NCBI GenBank assembly: GCA_026169815.1
Contig: JAPFDT010000001.1
Coordinates: 1 to 64,000, forward strand
Origin: Pseudogracilibacillus sp.
GTDB lineage: Bacteria; Bacillota; Bacilli; Bacillales; Amphibacillaceae
Direction of reading: 5' to 3'
DNA: 64,000 bases
Shown here: positions 31,962 through 42,010 of the stretch, one piece after another
Position numbering within the stretch: position 1 is the first letter of the stretch
Layout of the letters: every line of letters begins with the position of its first letter
The notes under the pieces: generated by a model
What the model was told of the DNA's origin: nothing
What the model saw: the letters and a program-made list of their open reading frames with translations, nothing else
The model's database searches: none
Made by a program: the position numbers and the translations under genes

Positions 31962-31995
31962 GAGAATAACATGTCAAATGAATAGAATAATGTGT
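31962..31995. promoter_or_regulatory. Candidate LytTR-type direct-repeat operator
   Basis: AGAATAACATGT and AGAATAATGTGT, direct repeats exactly 21 bp apart upstream of the cstA-family gene. Confidence 0.5.
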
Positions 31996-32228
31996 GAAAG
32001 TTTTCGCATAATTACGCGAAAACATTTTATATCACGCGTCATTAACTAAAGATTTTTGTTTATTCCGAAGTGAAATGGAGGTGAAAAGGAATGGATTAAG
32101 TATTGAGCAATAAAGCATCTAAAAATCCTTTCACCTGAGTACGCACGACTGCAGAAAGTATCTAACGACTCAATTGAAGGATACTCCTAAGTTCAAAAAT
32201 TATTGCACACAATAGTAAGGGCTTAATC

Positions 32229-32957
32229 TCAAAGATCTAACTTCTTTTGTAATTCGCGTGCATAATTCCTACTCACAGGTAATTTTTCAGACCTGCCCGC
32301 AAGCTCCAATTCATATGCACCATTAAACCAAGGTGTTAGTTTAACAACATATTGCAAATTCACAAGATAACTTTTATGTATTCTAAAAAAATAAAAGGTC
32401 GTCAATCTATGTTCCAATTCTTTTAAAGAAGACCTCACTTCATATTCATTCGATTCTGTTACAATTTTGGCGTTTTTTCCTTCTGGAGAAATATACAAAA
32501 TATCTTCCACTAAAATATAGTCGATTTCTCCGTCTCTCTCTACCGCTAACTTGCCAAGTGGGTTCTGAGTTTGAATAGATACGTCCGGAAACAATCGCCT
32601 TTTAATTCGATTCATCGTCTGAGCAAGCTGATCCGGATTATATGGCTTCAACAAATAATCAATTGCATCAATCCGAAAAGCTTCAGTAGCAAATTGCGGG
32701 TAAGCAGTCGCAAATACAATAAGTGGCACTTTCTTTAGTCCCTGCAGTGAGTTAGCAACATCGATTCCACTCAGTCCAGGCATTTCCACATCTAAAAAAA
32801 CGACATCAGGTTGTAATTGGGTCGCCTGCACAATAGCAGTTTCACCACGTGCCACATCTCCAATTACGTCAACATTAGAAAATTCCTCCAACAGAAAAGT
32901 CAACTCTTCCCTAGCATATCGTTCATCATCGACAACTAATATACGAATCATGTGCAT
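32229..32957 (-). CDS. lytT: LytTR-family response regulator
   Basis: 242 aa; REC domain (DDERYAREELTFLL, VFLDVEMPGLSGIDVA) plus LytTR domain (FFRIHKSYLVNLQYVVKLTPWFNGAYELEL). Confidence 0.93.
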   Translation of the reverse strand: MHMIRILVVDDERYAREELTFLLEEFSNVDVIGDVARGETAIVQATQLQPDVVFLDVEMPGLSGIDVANSLQGLKKVPLIVFATAYPQFATEAFRIDAIDYLLKPYNPDQLAQTMNRIKRRLFPDVSIQTQNPLGKLAVERDGEIDYILVEDILYISPEGKNAKIVTESNEYEVRSSLKELEHRLTTFYFFRIHKSYLVNLQYVVKLTPWFNGAYELELAGRSEKLPVSRNYARELQKKLDL

Positions 32958-32970
32958 TCTGCATCACTCC

Positions 32971-34695
32971 TTATTTTTCAATACAAAATGAGATGGCTGT
33001 TCCAATTCCTTGACTACTTTTAATATTAAGTGCAGCTCGTTCGCCAAACGTCATGATTAGCCGGCGATTGACATTATACAATCCCATTCCTGTCCCTATT
33101 TCTGATTCTACTTTATCTTTCCCCAATTGCTGTAGCCGTACAGGGGAGATTCCTTTTCCGTTATCCTCCACCTGGATTTCAATAGCTTCTTGCACCTTGT
33201 GAATGGTTATTTTCACAAGACAATTTTCCTCTTTATCTTTAATTCCATGTTGGATTGCATTTTCGACGATAGGTTGCAAAGTAAATGGCGGAATCATTTC
33301 ATAAAGCAATGTATCATCAATTTCATAATTAATTGTTAAACGATCAATGAACCTTGCTTCAATTAATTCTAAAAAAGCTTTTACATGTAAAAGTTCTTGT
33401 TCAATCGTTATTTTATCCGATGATGTCCCTGTTACATTTTGGCGTAAAAAATAAGATAATGATCCAAGTAGCCTTCTAGCCTCATCCGGTTTTGTCCGGA
33501 TTAATGACATAACAATATTTAATGAATTGAATAAAAAATGTGGACTAATTTGTGATTGCAATAGCTTTATCTCTGTCTCTTTTGCTAAGTGATAAGCTCT
33601 GTCAGCTTCTGCAATTTCCAGTTGATTACTCAACAAATAACTAAGACCTGTTATGAATTCTATCGTAACATCGGTTATATCTTTTTCTGATGGGTAGTAA
33701 AACTTCAAAGTACCAATTGTTGTTTCCCTAGATGTCAATGGCGCAATAACTGCAGCACCTAAAGGACAATCATCATGATGACAATGCAATGTCCCGTCCC
33801 GAACAACGGTTAGTTTTCCCTTTTGAATCACCTGTTTCGTTTCTTCCGTTTGAATCATCACATTCGACTGATGGTGATCACTAGCTAGTCCAACATGTGC
33901 TAAAATATTTTTATCGTCTGTAAGGGAAACCGCATCTGGCTTGAGCTCGCGATATAATATATTACAAACGGCTAGCGTAGTTTCCTCGTTCATACCCTTT
34001 CGCAAAAATCCAAGCGTCTGATCTGCAATCCACAAAGATTTCTGAGCCTGTAGTGCGCTCATTTTTTCTTGTTCATTAATAACACTATGTACAATGAGCA
34101 TAAATAGTGCTGCACCAACACCATTGGCAACGATCATCGGTAATCCAATTACTTCAACTAATGCTAGCGCTTGATCTAGCGGCCTAGACAGTAGAAGGAT
34201 GAACCCCATTTGCATCGCTTCAGCCAACGCACCTATACCTAATGCTAAAACTGCTCCCGTCTTATTTTTCTTCCGATGAAATGCGCTAGCAACAAATCCA
34301 GCGATAATAGTAGAAAATCCACAAGCAAAGCCAGTAAATCCTCCAAGTGTCATCCGATGTAAACCAGCAATCAATCCAGCACCAATGCCGACCCGATATC
34401 CACCTAATAGTCCAGCCAAGACAACCCCAATGACACGCGAATTTGCGATAGCTTCACTTTCTATCAGGGACATCTGGACATTATTAAATTGGGAAGTAGA
34501 TACATCAAGCGCAGTTCCTAAATATGTTCCCGCAATTCCAAAAAATCCAAAAAACAAAACAGCAGCAAGTGACTGCTTTCCATCTAATTTATCATGGCTA
34601 ATCATATTTTTGAAAAATTGGAATCTCGTTAAAATGAATGCAACAGCAATAATGACTCCAACTCTTTCCAACATAATAATTAGTAAGTCGAACAT
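32971..34695 (-). CDS. lytS: LytS-like sensor histidine kinase (5TM_5TMR_LYT, GAF, HisKA_7TM-type)
   Basis: 574 aa; multi-TM N-terminus, LLQSQISPHFLFNSLNIVMSLIRTKPDEARRLL, GKGISPVRLQQLGK. Confidence 0.93.
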   Translation of the reverse strand: MFDLLIIMLERVGVIIAVAFILTRFQFFKNMISHDKLDGKQSLAAVLFFGFFGIAGTYLGTALDVSTSQFNNVQMSLIESEAIANSRVIGVVLAGLLGGYRVGIGAGLIAGLHRMTLGGFTGFACGFSTIIAGFVASAFHRKKNKTGAVLALGIGALAEAMQMGFILLLSRPLDQALALVEVIGLPMIVANGVGAALFMLIVHSVINEQEKMSALQAQKSLWIADQTLGFLRKGMNEETTLAVCNILYRELKPDAVSLTDDKNILAHVGLASDHHQSNVMIQTEETKQVIQKGKLTVVRDGTLHCHHDDCPLGAAVIAPLTSRETTIGTLKFYYPSEKDITDVTIEFITGLSYLLSNQLEIAEADRAYHLAKETEIKLLQSQISPHFLFNSLNIVMSLIRTKPDEARRLLGSLSYFLRQNVTGTSSDKITIEQELLHVKAFLELIEARFIDRLTINYEIDDTLLYEMIPPFTLQPIVENAIQHGIKDKEENCLVKITIHKVQEAIEIQVEDNGKGISPVRLQQLGKDKVESEIGTGMGLYNVNRRLIMTFGERAALNIKSSQGIGTAISFCIEK

Positions 34696-34926
34696 TAGAG
34701 GCGCCTCCTCTGACTCAAATTATGTATTAGTATACCATAAGAAGATATTTGACTCGCATAGAAAAAAACATTACCTAATTCTTACTGAGTTTCCCTGAAA
34801 TCTAGGTGAGTAGTTCCACTCCGTTTTGAGTGCTACTAAATTCAGGTAACTGCTTTCAACAATTTTGGTAACGTAATAATAACAAAATTGACGAATATCG
34901 TGAAAAAGATATTCGTCAATTTCGTT

Positions 34927-35142
34927 TCAATAACATCTTATTTCATATTTAGCTAAACTAATGATTTGCAGTGATGCTGTAAAATCAGCTGTTCTTTTAA
35001 TATTAGTTAAAGCTTCTTTTCGAATATAATCTATTAAAATTACCATTCCACCACTACTTGAACTTCCTCCACATGCTGCTAATACAACGACAATTAACAT
35101 TGATATGAATGCAAAAATCCCTTTTTTCATTTGGTCACACAC
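34927..35142 (-). pseudogene. Probable lipoprotein remnant (signal peptide fused to short C-terminal remnant)
   Basis: 71 aa MKKGIFAFISMLIVVVLAACGGSSSSGG lipobox then a short unrelated tail; too short for a solute-binding protein. Confidence 0.5.
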
Positions 35143-35154
35143 TCCTAATTTTTA

Positions 35155-36423
35155 TTATTTGACTATGCCACACCATTCTATAATTGATAAACAAATAATT
35201 TCAGCTGTTTCAAATACTTTATCCAACTCAACATATTCATTTGTATAATGAGCCATACTTGTCGTACCTGGTCCGAATATAATAGATGGGATATTACCTG
35301 CTTGCGTTAACAATCCACCATCAGTTCCCCATGTTGAACCAGCAAGTATAGGCTGTTCATTTTTTACTTCTTCGTATTTATCCTTTAATATCTCTAACAT
35401 TGGATGATCTAAATCACAACCACCCGGTGGTAAATGTATGCCACCCCATGTAACTGTTGCAGGATCCTTTTCGAATCTCTCATCTATCTCAGCTAAACCT
35501 TCCAACATTTTCTTAAACTCTTCTTTTGCTTCCTGCAATGTTTCTCCAGGTGCAACACCATACCTACCTTCAATAGTTGCAATTTCAGGAACAGAAGATG
35601 GGAAGTTTCCGGCATTAAACTGTCCTATATTTATTGGAATTGGAATAGGATTATCTTTATATAAAGGATCTTTTCTTAATGGTTCATTTCTTTTTTCTTC
35701 TAATTCTAGTATTTTTTTATAAACAAGCCATCCTTTATCAATAGCACTAACCCCTTCATACCGTGTTCCACCATGAGCTGCCTCACCTTTTACTGTTACC
35801 TTAAACCATAATGAACCTTGCTGTTGTGGAAAGATTTTCATTTCGCTCGGTTCAGGTACAATAGCAATGTCAGCATGATAGCCTCTTTGAATCGCCGACA
35901 AGGTTCCGGCTCCGCCAGTCTCCTCTTCGATAACGCTTTCATAAATAACATCACCTTTTAATTCGATACCTAAATTTATAATCGTTTCTAGCGCTATTAA
36001 AGTAGATACATTCCCTCCCTTCATATCTGTGGTTCCACGACCATATAACTTTCCATCTTTTACAGCGCCTGAATATGGATGATCTGTCCATTTGTTCACG
36101 TCACCTTCAGGCACTACATCGATATGACCATTCAAAATGACTGAAGGACCTTCACCCTTCCCTTTTAATACACCTACTACGTTTGGACTGTTATCATAAT
36201 TATCACGAAGCGGATTGAAAAATTCACTCTTTGTTAACTCTTCATAATCTGGATCCCACACATCTACTTCTAAACCTTTACTCGTTAATCTATCTGCAAC
36301 TATTTGTTGAGCCTTTTTTTCATTTCCAGTAATCGTCTGTTCTTGCACAATTTTTTGCAAATACTCGATATAATCCTCCTTGTTTTTAGCGATGTTTTCT
36401 TTTACTTGTTCATTCAATGACAT
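35155..36423 (-). CDS. M20 family metallopeptidase (ArgE/DapE-like deacylase)
   Basis: 422 aa; VILNGHIDVVPEG, YGRGTTDMKGGNVSTL, VIEEETGGAGTLSAI, WGTDGGLLTQAGNIPSIIFGPG. Confidence 0.9.
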   Translation of the reverse strand: MSLNEQVKENIAKNKEDYIEYLQKIVQEQTITGNEKKAQQIVADRLTSKGLEVDVWDPDYEELTKSEFFNPLRDNYDNSPNVVGVLKGKGEGPSVILNGHIDVVPEGDVNKWTDHPYSGAVKDGKLYGRGTTDMKGGNVSTLIALETIINLGIELKGDVIYESVIEEETGGAGTLSAIQRGYHADIAIVPEPSEMKIFPQQQGSLWFKVTVKGEAAHGGTRYEGVSAIDKGWLVYKKILELEEKRNEPLRKDPLYKDNPIPIPINIGQFNAGNFPSSVPEIATIEGRYGVAPGETLQEAKEEFKKMLEGLAEIDERFEKDPATVTWGGIHLPPGGCDLDHPMLEILKDKYEEVKNEQPILAGSTWGTDGGLLTQAGNIPSIIFGPGTTSMAHYTNEYVELDKVFETAEIICLSIIEWCGIVK

Positions 36424-36619
36424 ATGTAAACCCCTTTCTACTTGTATCTTAGCTAATATTTCCTTTTACTAATTATCGACAATTCAACTTAAGCGCAATA
36501 CTATAATAGCGCTTACAAATTGTCAATAAATTTTTATAATTCGAATATTGTTATTGTTTTATTCTACTTTTTTATATAAAATGACTATTAAATTATTTTA
36601 TAAAAGGAGTGTAATTTAT

Positions 36620-37603
36620 TTGGATAAAATTATTGCGTATACACGTGTTTCTAAATCAATAATAGAGTTATTAGAGCAATCGTATGATGTAATATACTTT
36701 CAAAACTATGAACAATTAGATGATCCTTTATTTAAAAAGGAATTACAAGATGCAGTAGGTATTATCGGTTTAGAATTAAAAGTAAATCAAAAATTACTTC
36801 AACATGCACCAAATTTGAAAATTGTCAGTAATGTATCCGCGGGGTATGATAATTTAGATTTAGATGCCATCACTAAAGCAGGCATTTTAGCAACAAACAC
36901 CCCAAACGTTCTTACAGATACAGTCGCCGATGCAATGGTTGGCTTAATGTTAGCGACGTCTCGCAGAATTCCAGAATTACACCAATTTGTCCAACAAGGT
37001 AAATGGAAAGAGTATTTACAAACAGAATATTTCGGTGTTGATATGCACCATAAAAAAGTTGGTATTATTGGACTTGGAGGAATTGGTGAAGCTATTGCCA
37101 AACGTTGTCATTTTGGTTTTGACATGGATATTCTTTACCACAAAAGATCAAGAGATTTAGCGGTTGAACAAAAATATGATGCTAGGTTTTGTAGTTTAGA
37201 AGATTTGTTAAAGGAATCTGATTTTATTGTATTAATGGTTCCAGCAACAAAAGAAACAGAAAAGATGATTAGCACAGAACAATTCAAACTAATGAAAAAA
37301 AGCGCAATATTTATCAATGGATCTCGTGGTATAAATGTCGATGAAGAAGCACTTTACAAGGCCATTATCCATCAAGAAATATTAGCTGCGGGACTAGACG
37401 TGTTCGATCAAGAACCTATCGATATGGATAACCCTTTATTACATTTACCTAATGTCGTCACAACACCTCATATAGGGGCAGCAACAATCGAAAATGAACT
37501 TGCCATGTCTACTTTAGCAATGAAAAATCTTACCACTGGTTTACAAGGTAAAAAACCACCTAATTTATTAAATGAAAAAGTATGGGATTTTTATGAGAAA
37601 TAA
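36620..37603 (+). CDS. D-2-hydroxyacid dehydrogenase (glyoxylate/2-ketogluconate reductase-like); TTG start proposed
   Basis: KVGIIGLGGIGEAIAKRC NAD motif, NGSRGINVDEEAL, PHIGAATIE; AAAAGGAG RBS about 11 bp before TTG at 36620. Confidence 0.88.
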   Translation: MDKIIAYTRVSKSIIELLEQSYDVIYFQNYEQLDDPLFKKELQDAVGIIGLELKVNQKLLQHAPNLKIVSNVSAGYDNLDLDAITKAGILATNTPNVLTDTVADAMVGLMLATSRRIPELHQFVQQGKWKEYLQTEYFGVDMHHKKVGIIGLGGIGEAIAKRCHFGFDMDILYHKRSRDLAVEQKYDARFCSLEDLLKESDFIVLMVPATKETEKMISTEQFKLMKKSAIFINGSRGINVDEEALYKAIIHQEILAAGLDVFDQEPIDMDNPLLHLPNVVTTPHIGAATIENELAMSTLAMKNLTTGLQGKKPPNLLNEKVWDFYEK

Positions 37604-37681
37604 GCTTGATGGAAAATTATTTTCCTTTTAGACTGCGCACAATGTCGACATTCGACCTTCATGAGATAGGTAGTAAATAAA

Positions 37682-38115
37682 AATGGTTACTTCATTGATA
37701 CAATGGATATCATTAACCCCGCAATAAATGAAATCATTTCCAATGTTTTTTATGATGGAACAAAGGAAGCTCAATTAGCAGTTGAAGCAGCAAACGCTGC
37801 CTTCGATAGTTGGTAAAATTTAACTGCCTATGATCGAACTAATATTTTAAGAAACTATTTTGCATTAATTATCGCTCTCGAAGAGGAACTAGCAAAATTA
37901 ATGCCATTAGAAATGGGAAAACCGATTACAATTATAGAAGAAACCAAGCGGAGTCCTTGCAGCGATTTACCCCTTGGAATTTTCCAGCGGCAATACTGAC
38001 AAGAAAGATGGGCCTGCCTTAGCTGCTGGTTGTACTATTGTCATTAAACCATCACGAGAAACACCTTTAACAGCGATTAAATTAGTCGAAATCGCCGAAA
38101 TAGGATTGCCTTTAA
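37682..38115 (+). pseudogene. Aldehyde/succinate-semialdehyde dehydrogenase pseudogene
   Basis: Frame-broken DIINPAINEIISNVFYDGTKEAQLAVEAANAAFDSW*...LAKLMPLEMGKPI...LPLGIFQRQ...AAGCTIVIKPS-like segments with stops. Confidence 0.85.
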
Positions 38116-38183
38116 AAATCATAAGTTCACCGTCTTTCACCATATAATAGATCCTAACTCATCCTTAGATTCTTGTTCATTTT

Positions 38184-40052
38184 CTAAAATGCACCTGCTC
38201 CACCGCCGCCTGAGCTTGAACCTCCAGATGAGCTACTTCCACCATCTCCACTTGATGAATAGATAGACATATCTCTAATGGAATCAAGGACAAAATCAGT
38301 GTTAGCTAACATGACACTATTTACTTTTAATTTTTGCATAATCTCTTCTTGATTAATTTGTTTGGCATATTTTTTCCCTTGATTCAGCACAATTGCATGT
38401 AAGAGACGATTTTCTATAATAGTAGTATCAGTGCCTACGGGATATTTCTGTTCGCGCATTAATTCACTCGCTTTATTAATCGCTTGTTTAATAGGAGCAA
38501 CCTCGTCCGTCCAATAATAAGCTGGGATACTTAGACTAGCAATAAGTGTAATAAAATAAAAAACAACGACCCAAACACCTGCACTATACATAGAAAAATA
38601 TAGGATACTTAAAGTGGCTATTAACACATAATAAAAGAATAAAACGAATTTATTTCGTGAAAATATAATAGCAATTAATGTACTTAATCCGATCGTAATT
38701 TTTAAACCTAATTGTTCCGTTGGAGTTAGGAGGTCAATCGTAATAAAATAATAAAAAACACTACTAGAAATAAGGACAAATAACATAGATATCCATTTGT
38801 ATAATTGATATGGATGACGTACATGCTGATAACTATCTCGCTTTAAAACGAGCTTTTTCCACTCTTTTATTTGGCTTTCAAATTCTTTTCCTTTCTTTTT
38901 CCGTTTCTTAACTGCTTCTGTTTCGTCATCGATAATTTCTTCTAAAGCAAACCGTTTTACTCCATCTGACCCTTCTGTAAACAGCCAATCTTGTAAATAC
39001 TGATCTGCTTCATCTATTTCTTTCGAATGATCAATCCAAGTAAAACGCATCGTTGATTCAGTTTTTCCTTTATTCGAAGAAACTTTTTCAATCCGGATAA
39101 TCCCTCTTGTTTTTAATGAAAACAATGCAGAGATAACAGCTTTATCATTTAACTGGAGAAATAGCGATTCGATATATTCGATAAAAAACAAATCCGTATT
39201 CTCAAATAGTTGAATTAATGTCGCTTCATCATAATCTTCTCGTTTACGAATTGGATGGATATAAATATTATAACTAGTAATAAAAATAATAAATACTACG
39301 AGCATCATAAGGATAATTTTTAATGTGCTAAACCGCTCCGTTAAGTGAGTCGCCCGATTTTGCCAATCATTTTCTTCCTCTAACGTCTGAGCAAGCATAC
39401 TTTCATTTTCTGTTATGTCCATTTCAGATAAGAGAGAGCTTGGGAAAAGGAAGGTCATATATGAATCTTCCTTGGCGGGTAAAAGATCATTTGTATAAAC
39501 TAATGCATTCGTATATTCCTCAATAGATCCATTACCCTCTTCCCGTAAAAATATATGTAAATCATCCATGTTTACTGATTCTGGCAGTACAATCGCGATC
39601 ATTAAATCGTTTATATCTGTTTGATTATCTTTGTTAAAGAAGCTATAATGCAATTTTCCGATGTCCTTATATTTTTCAATTGACCCATGAATCTCATATG
39701 TATAAAGAACTGTTTTTGTTTCATCTTGAGATTTTGTATAAATTTTATATTCGTGATTTTCTAGTTCTGTTGATAATTGTTGAACATCATCTGCATCGTC
39801 AATAGACTCAAGGTCATGACTAGGCAGTAAATAAGCATTAAAATCGCTTGTACTTGATTGTATGTCACGAGTTAAACCATCAAATGAACCATCAAAACTG
39901 TACGTATATCTTTCTCTAACATTTATTGTCCCAGATTCCGTAATATAGGCAAATATCGATACTTTATCAATAGTATAAGAACGATCCTCGCCACAAGAAA
40001 CGAGCATGATCATAGAAAGAATGATTGTTAAAAAAGCGACTACTTTCTTCAT
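38184..40052 (-). CDS. DUF2207 domain-containing membrane protein with Gly/Ser-rich C-terminus
   Basis: 622 aa; N-terminal lipobox-like LVSCGED, DUF2207-like extracellular domain, TM helices, tail SSSGDGGSSSSGGSSSGGGGAGAF. Confidence 0.8.
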   Translation of the reverse strand: MKKVVAFLTIILSMIMLVSCGEDRSYTIDKVSIFAYITESGTINVRERYTYSFDGSFDGLTRDIQSSTSDFNAYLLPSHDLESIDDADDVQQLSTELENHEYKIYTKSQDETKTVLYTYEIHGSIEKYKDIGKLHYSFFNKDNQTDINDLMIAIVLPESVNMDDLHIFLREEGNGSIEEYTNALVYTNDLLPAKEDSYMTFLFPSSLLSEMDITENESMLAQTLEEENDWQNRATHLTERFSTLKIILMMLVVFIIFITSYNIYIHPIRKREDYDEATLIQLFENTDLFFIEYIESLFLQLNDKAVISALFSLKTRGIIRIEKVSSNKGKTESTMRFTWIDHSKEIDEADQYLQDWLFTEGSDGVKRFALEEIIDDETEAVKKRKKKGKEFESQIKEWKKLVLKRDSYQHVRHPYQLYKWISMLFVLISSSVFYYFITIDLLTPTEQLGLKITIGLSTLIAIIFSRNKFVLFFYYVLIATLSILYFSMYSAGVWVVVFYFITLIASLSIPAYYWTDEVAPIKQAINKASELMREQKYPVGTDTTIIENRLLHAIVLNQGKKYAKQINQEEIMQKLKVNSVMLANTDFVLDSIRDMSIYSSSGDGGSSSSGGSSSGGGGAGAF

Positions 40053-40102
40053 CTTTACCCACCTTTTACTTCATAAAGATACAATAACATCTTGTAAAAC
40101 CA

Positions 40103-40534
40103 TTAGGCATCTTGCTTAAGCCAATATTTTATCATTACGCCAACTACAATACCAAATACGGCATGTGCTACTACCCAATATAGCCAAGAGATAACAGACG
40201 TAGCACTCGGTGGCTGATTCGTTAGTGCGGTTAAAAAGTAAAGCATCCCACTTCCAGCAGTAAATACAATAACATAAACAGCAATGTGTTTTTCTAATTG
40301 AACGATTTTTGCAAGGTGAAATAAACTGACGACACTGACAAAACAGAAGACGAAATGAAATACATATCCACTCCCATTTATCTTCTCGACGTTTTTCAAT
40401 AACGGAATATAATCCATATTAAATAATAAAATATAAGCATCATTATTTAATGTTACTTGAACTACCTTCAAAAACCCTGCCAAAACAGTGCCAGAAACAA
40501 TACTTGTTATGAGAAGTTTATACAATAACCGCAC
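40103..40534 (-). CDS. Small integral membrane protein, possibly YagU-like
   Basis: 143 aa, four predicted TM segments. Confidence 0.5.
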   Translation of the reverse strand: MRLLYKLLITSIVSGTVLAGFLKVVQVTLNNDAYILLFNMDYIPLLKNVEKINGSGYVFHFVFCFVSVVSLFHLAKIVQLEKHIAVYVIVFTAGSGMLYFLTALTNQPPSATSVISWLYWVVAHAVFGIVVGVMIKYWLKQDA

Positions 40535-40560
40535 CTTTTCACCACCACTTCTATTATTAG

Positions 40561-41007
40561 TTAAGAAGTAACAAAATCCCCACCATCTACGTGAATCGTT
40601 TGTCCAGTCATGTAACTAGAATCAGAAAAAGCTAAAAAGACATAAGCAGGTGCATTTTCTGCTGGTTGCCCACGACGTTCTGCAGGTGTATCTGCTCCAT
40701 GTTGTTCAACCTTTTCCTGATTAAATGTTGCAGGAATAAGCGGCGTCCAAATCGGACCTGGTGCAACCGCATTTACTCGAATTCCCTGATCAGCTAAATT
40801 CAACGCTAATGACCGAGTAAAGAAAGTAATTGCTCCTTTCGTTGCTGAATAATCCATTAATCCTGGAGATCCATTATATGCCGTAATGGAAGAGGTGTTC
40901 ACAATGACATCGCCTTTTTGCATTTGTTTCACAGCAGCTTGTTGGTCGATTTTTTCATATTTATCTTTTTCCCTTGTTGCAATAGAATAAACGCACAGTA
41001 TTATCAT
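40561..41007 (-). pseudogene. SDR family oxidoreductase, N-terminally truncated
   Basis: Has YSATKGA active-site motif and C-terminal half (NAVAPGPIWTPLIPATF, MTGQTIHVDGGDF) but lacks the TGxxxGIG Rossmann motif. Confidence 0.75.
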
Positions 41008-41061
41008 GTTTAATAAAAAAAGACGATAGACACAAGATGTATCTACCGCCTAACTATTTAT

Positions 41062-41979
41062 TTAACTTGCCGTTTCCGTTTCTTGCGCTTTTCTTCCTTT
41101 AAAGAACATGTATGTCATTGCACCTAAAATAATGACATAGCCTATTAAGCTAAATATATCCGGACCTTCGCCGAAAAATGTAAAACTTAAAATTGTCGTA
41201 AAAATAACCGTCGAATAGGTGAATATTGAAATGTCACGAGCAGGTGCATATTTATAAGCAAGTGTAATCCCAAATTGCCCTACTGTCGCAAATAAACCTG
41301 CTAATAATAAGTAAAGCAACTGCCCACCTGTCATTGGTTCATAAAACATAATTAAAAACGGTAATAAAACGACAGTCGAAAAGAACGAAAAATAAAATAC
41401 GACCGTATAAAACTTTTCTCTATTTCCTAACACACGTAATAATGTATAAGCTGCCGCTGCAAATACTGCTGATAATACCCCTATTAAATATGGTATAAAA
41501 TCAACGGATACAGAAGGTTTTACGATGAAAATCATCCCGATAAACGCTAACACAATGGTTACCATTTGAAACGGTAAAACTCGCTCTTTTAAAAAGATAG
41601 CTGAAAAAATAATTACTAAAAAAGGACTCATTTTATTCAACATATCCGCATCTGACATAACTAAATGGTCAATCGCATAAAAGAGAAATACAATCCCCAA
41701 TGTTCCAAATATCGAACGACCTAATAAAACAAGTTGGTTCTCACGTTTACCAAACAACCGTTCTTTATTATATACAACTAAAATAAAAGCAATAATTGCA
41801 GAAACAAAATTTCGGAAAAACGTCTTTTGAATCGAAGGCAAATCCCCTGCCAATTTAACGAATAACGTCATAATTGCAAAGCCAATAGACGATATTAACA
41901 TTAATAAAATACCTTTTACAATATTACTCACAAACACACCTCTTATTTTCTTTATCATAAAAAAGCGTGTAGAGTTCAT
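41062..41979 (-). CDS. DMT superfamily (EamA) transporter
   Basis: 305 aa, about ten TM segments; FAIMTLFVKLAGDLPSIQKTFFRNFVSA, FLKERVLPFQMVTIVLAFIGM. Confidence 0.88.
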   Translation of the reverse strand: MNSTRFFMIKKIRGVFVSNIVKGILLMLISSIGFAIMTLFVKLAGDLPSIQKTFFRNFVSAIIAFILVVYNKERLFGKRENQLVLLGRSIFGTLGIVFLFYAIDHLVMSDADMLNKMSPFLVIIFSAIFLKERVLPFQMVTIVLAFIGMIFIVKPSVSVDFIPYLIGVLSAVFAAAAYTLLRVLGNREKFYTVVFYFSFFSTVVLLPFLIMFYEPMTGGQLLYLLLAGLFATVGQFGITLAYKYAPARDISIFTYSTVIFTTILSFTFFGEGPDIFSLIGYVIILGAMTYMFFKGRKAQETETAS

Positions 41980-42007
41980 TTAAAATGTCATTTCTACACG
42001 CTTTTTT
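41959..42007. terminator. Hairpin with A/T flanks between the DoxX and DMT genes
   Basis: AAAAAAGCGTGTAGA...TCTACACGCTTTTTT. Confidence 0.85.
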
Positions 42008-42010
42008 CAT

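Noticed and set aside
34385-34798. 137-aa plus-strand ORF
   Set aside because: Mostly antisense to the lytS-like gene; no domain signal.
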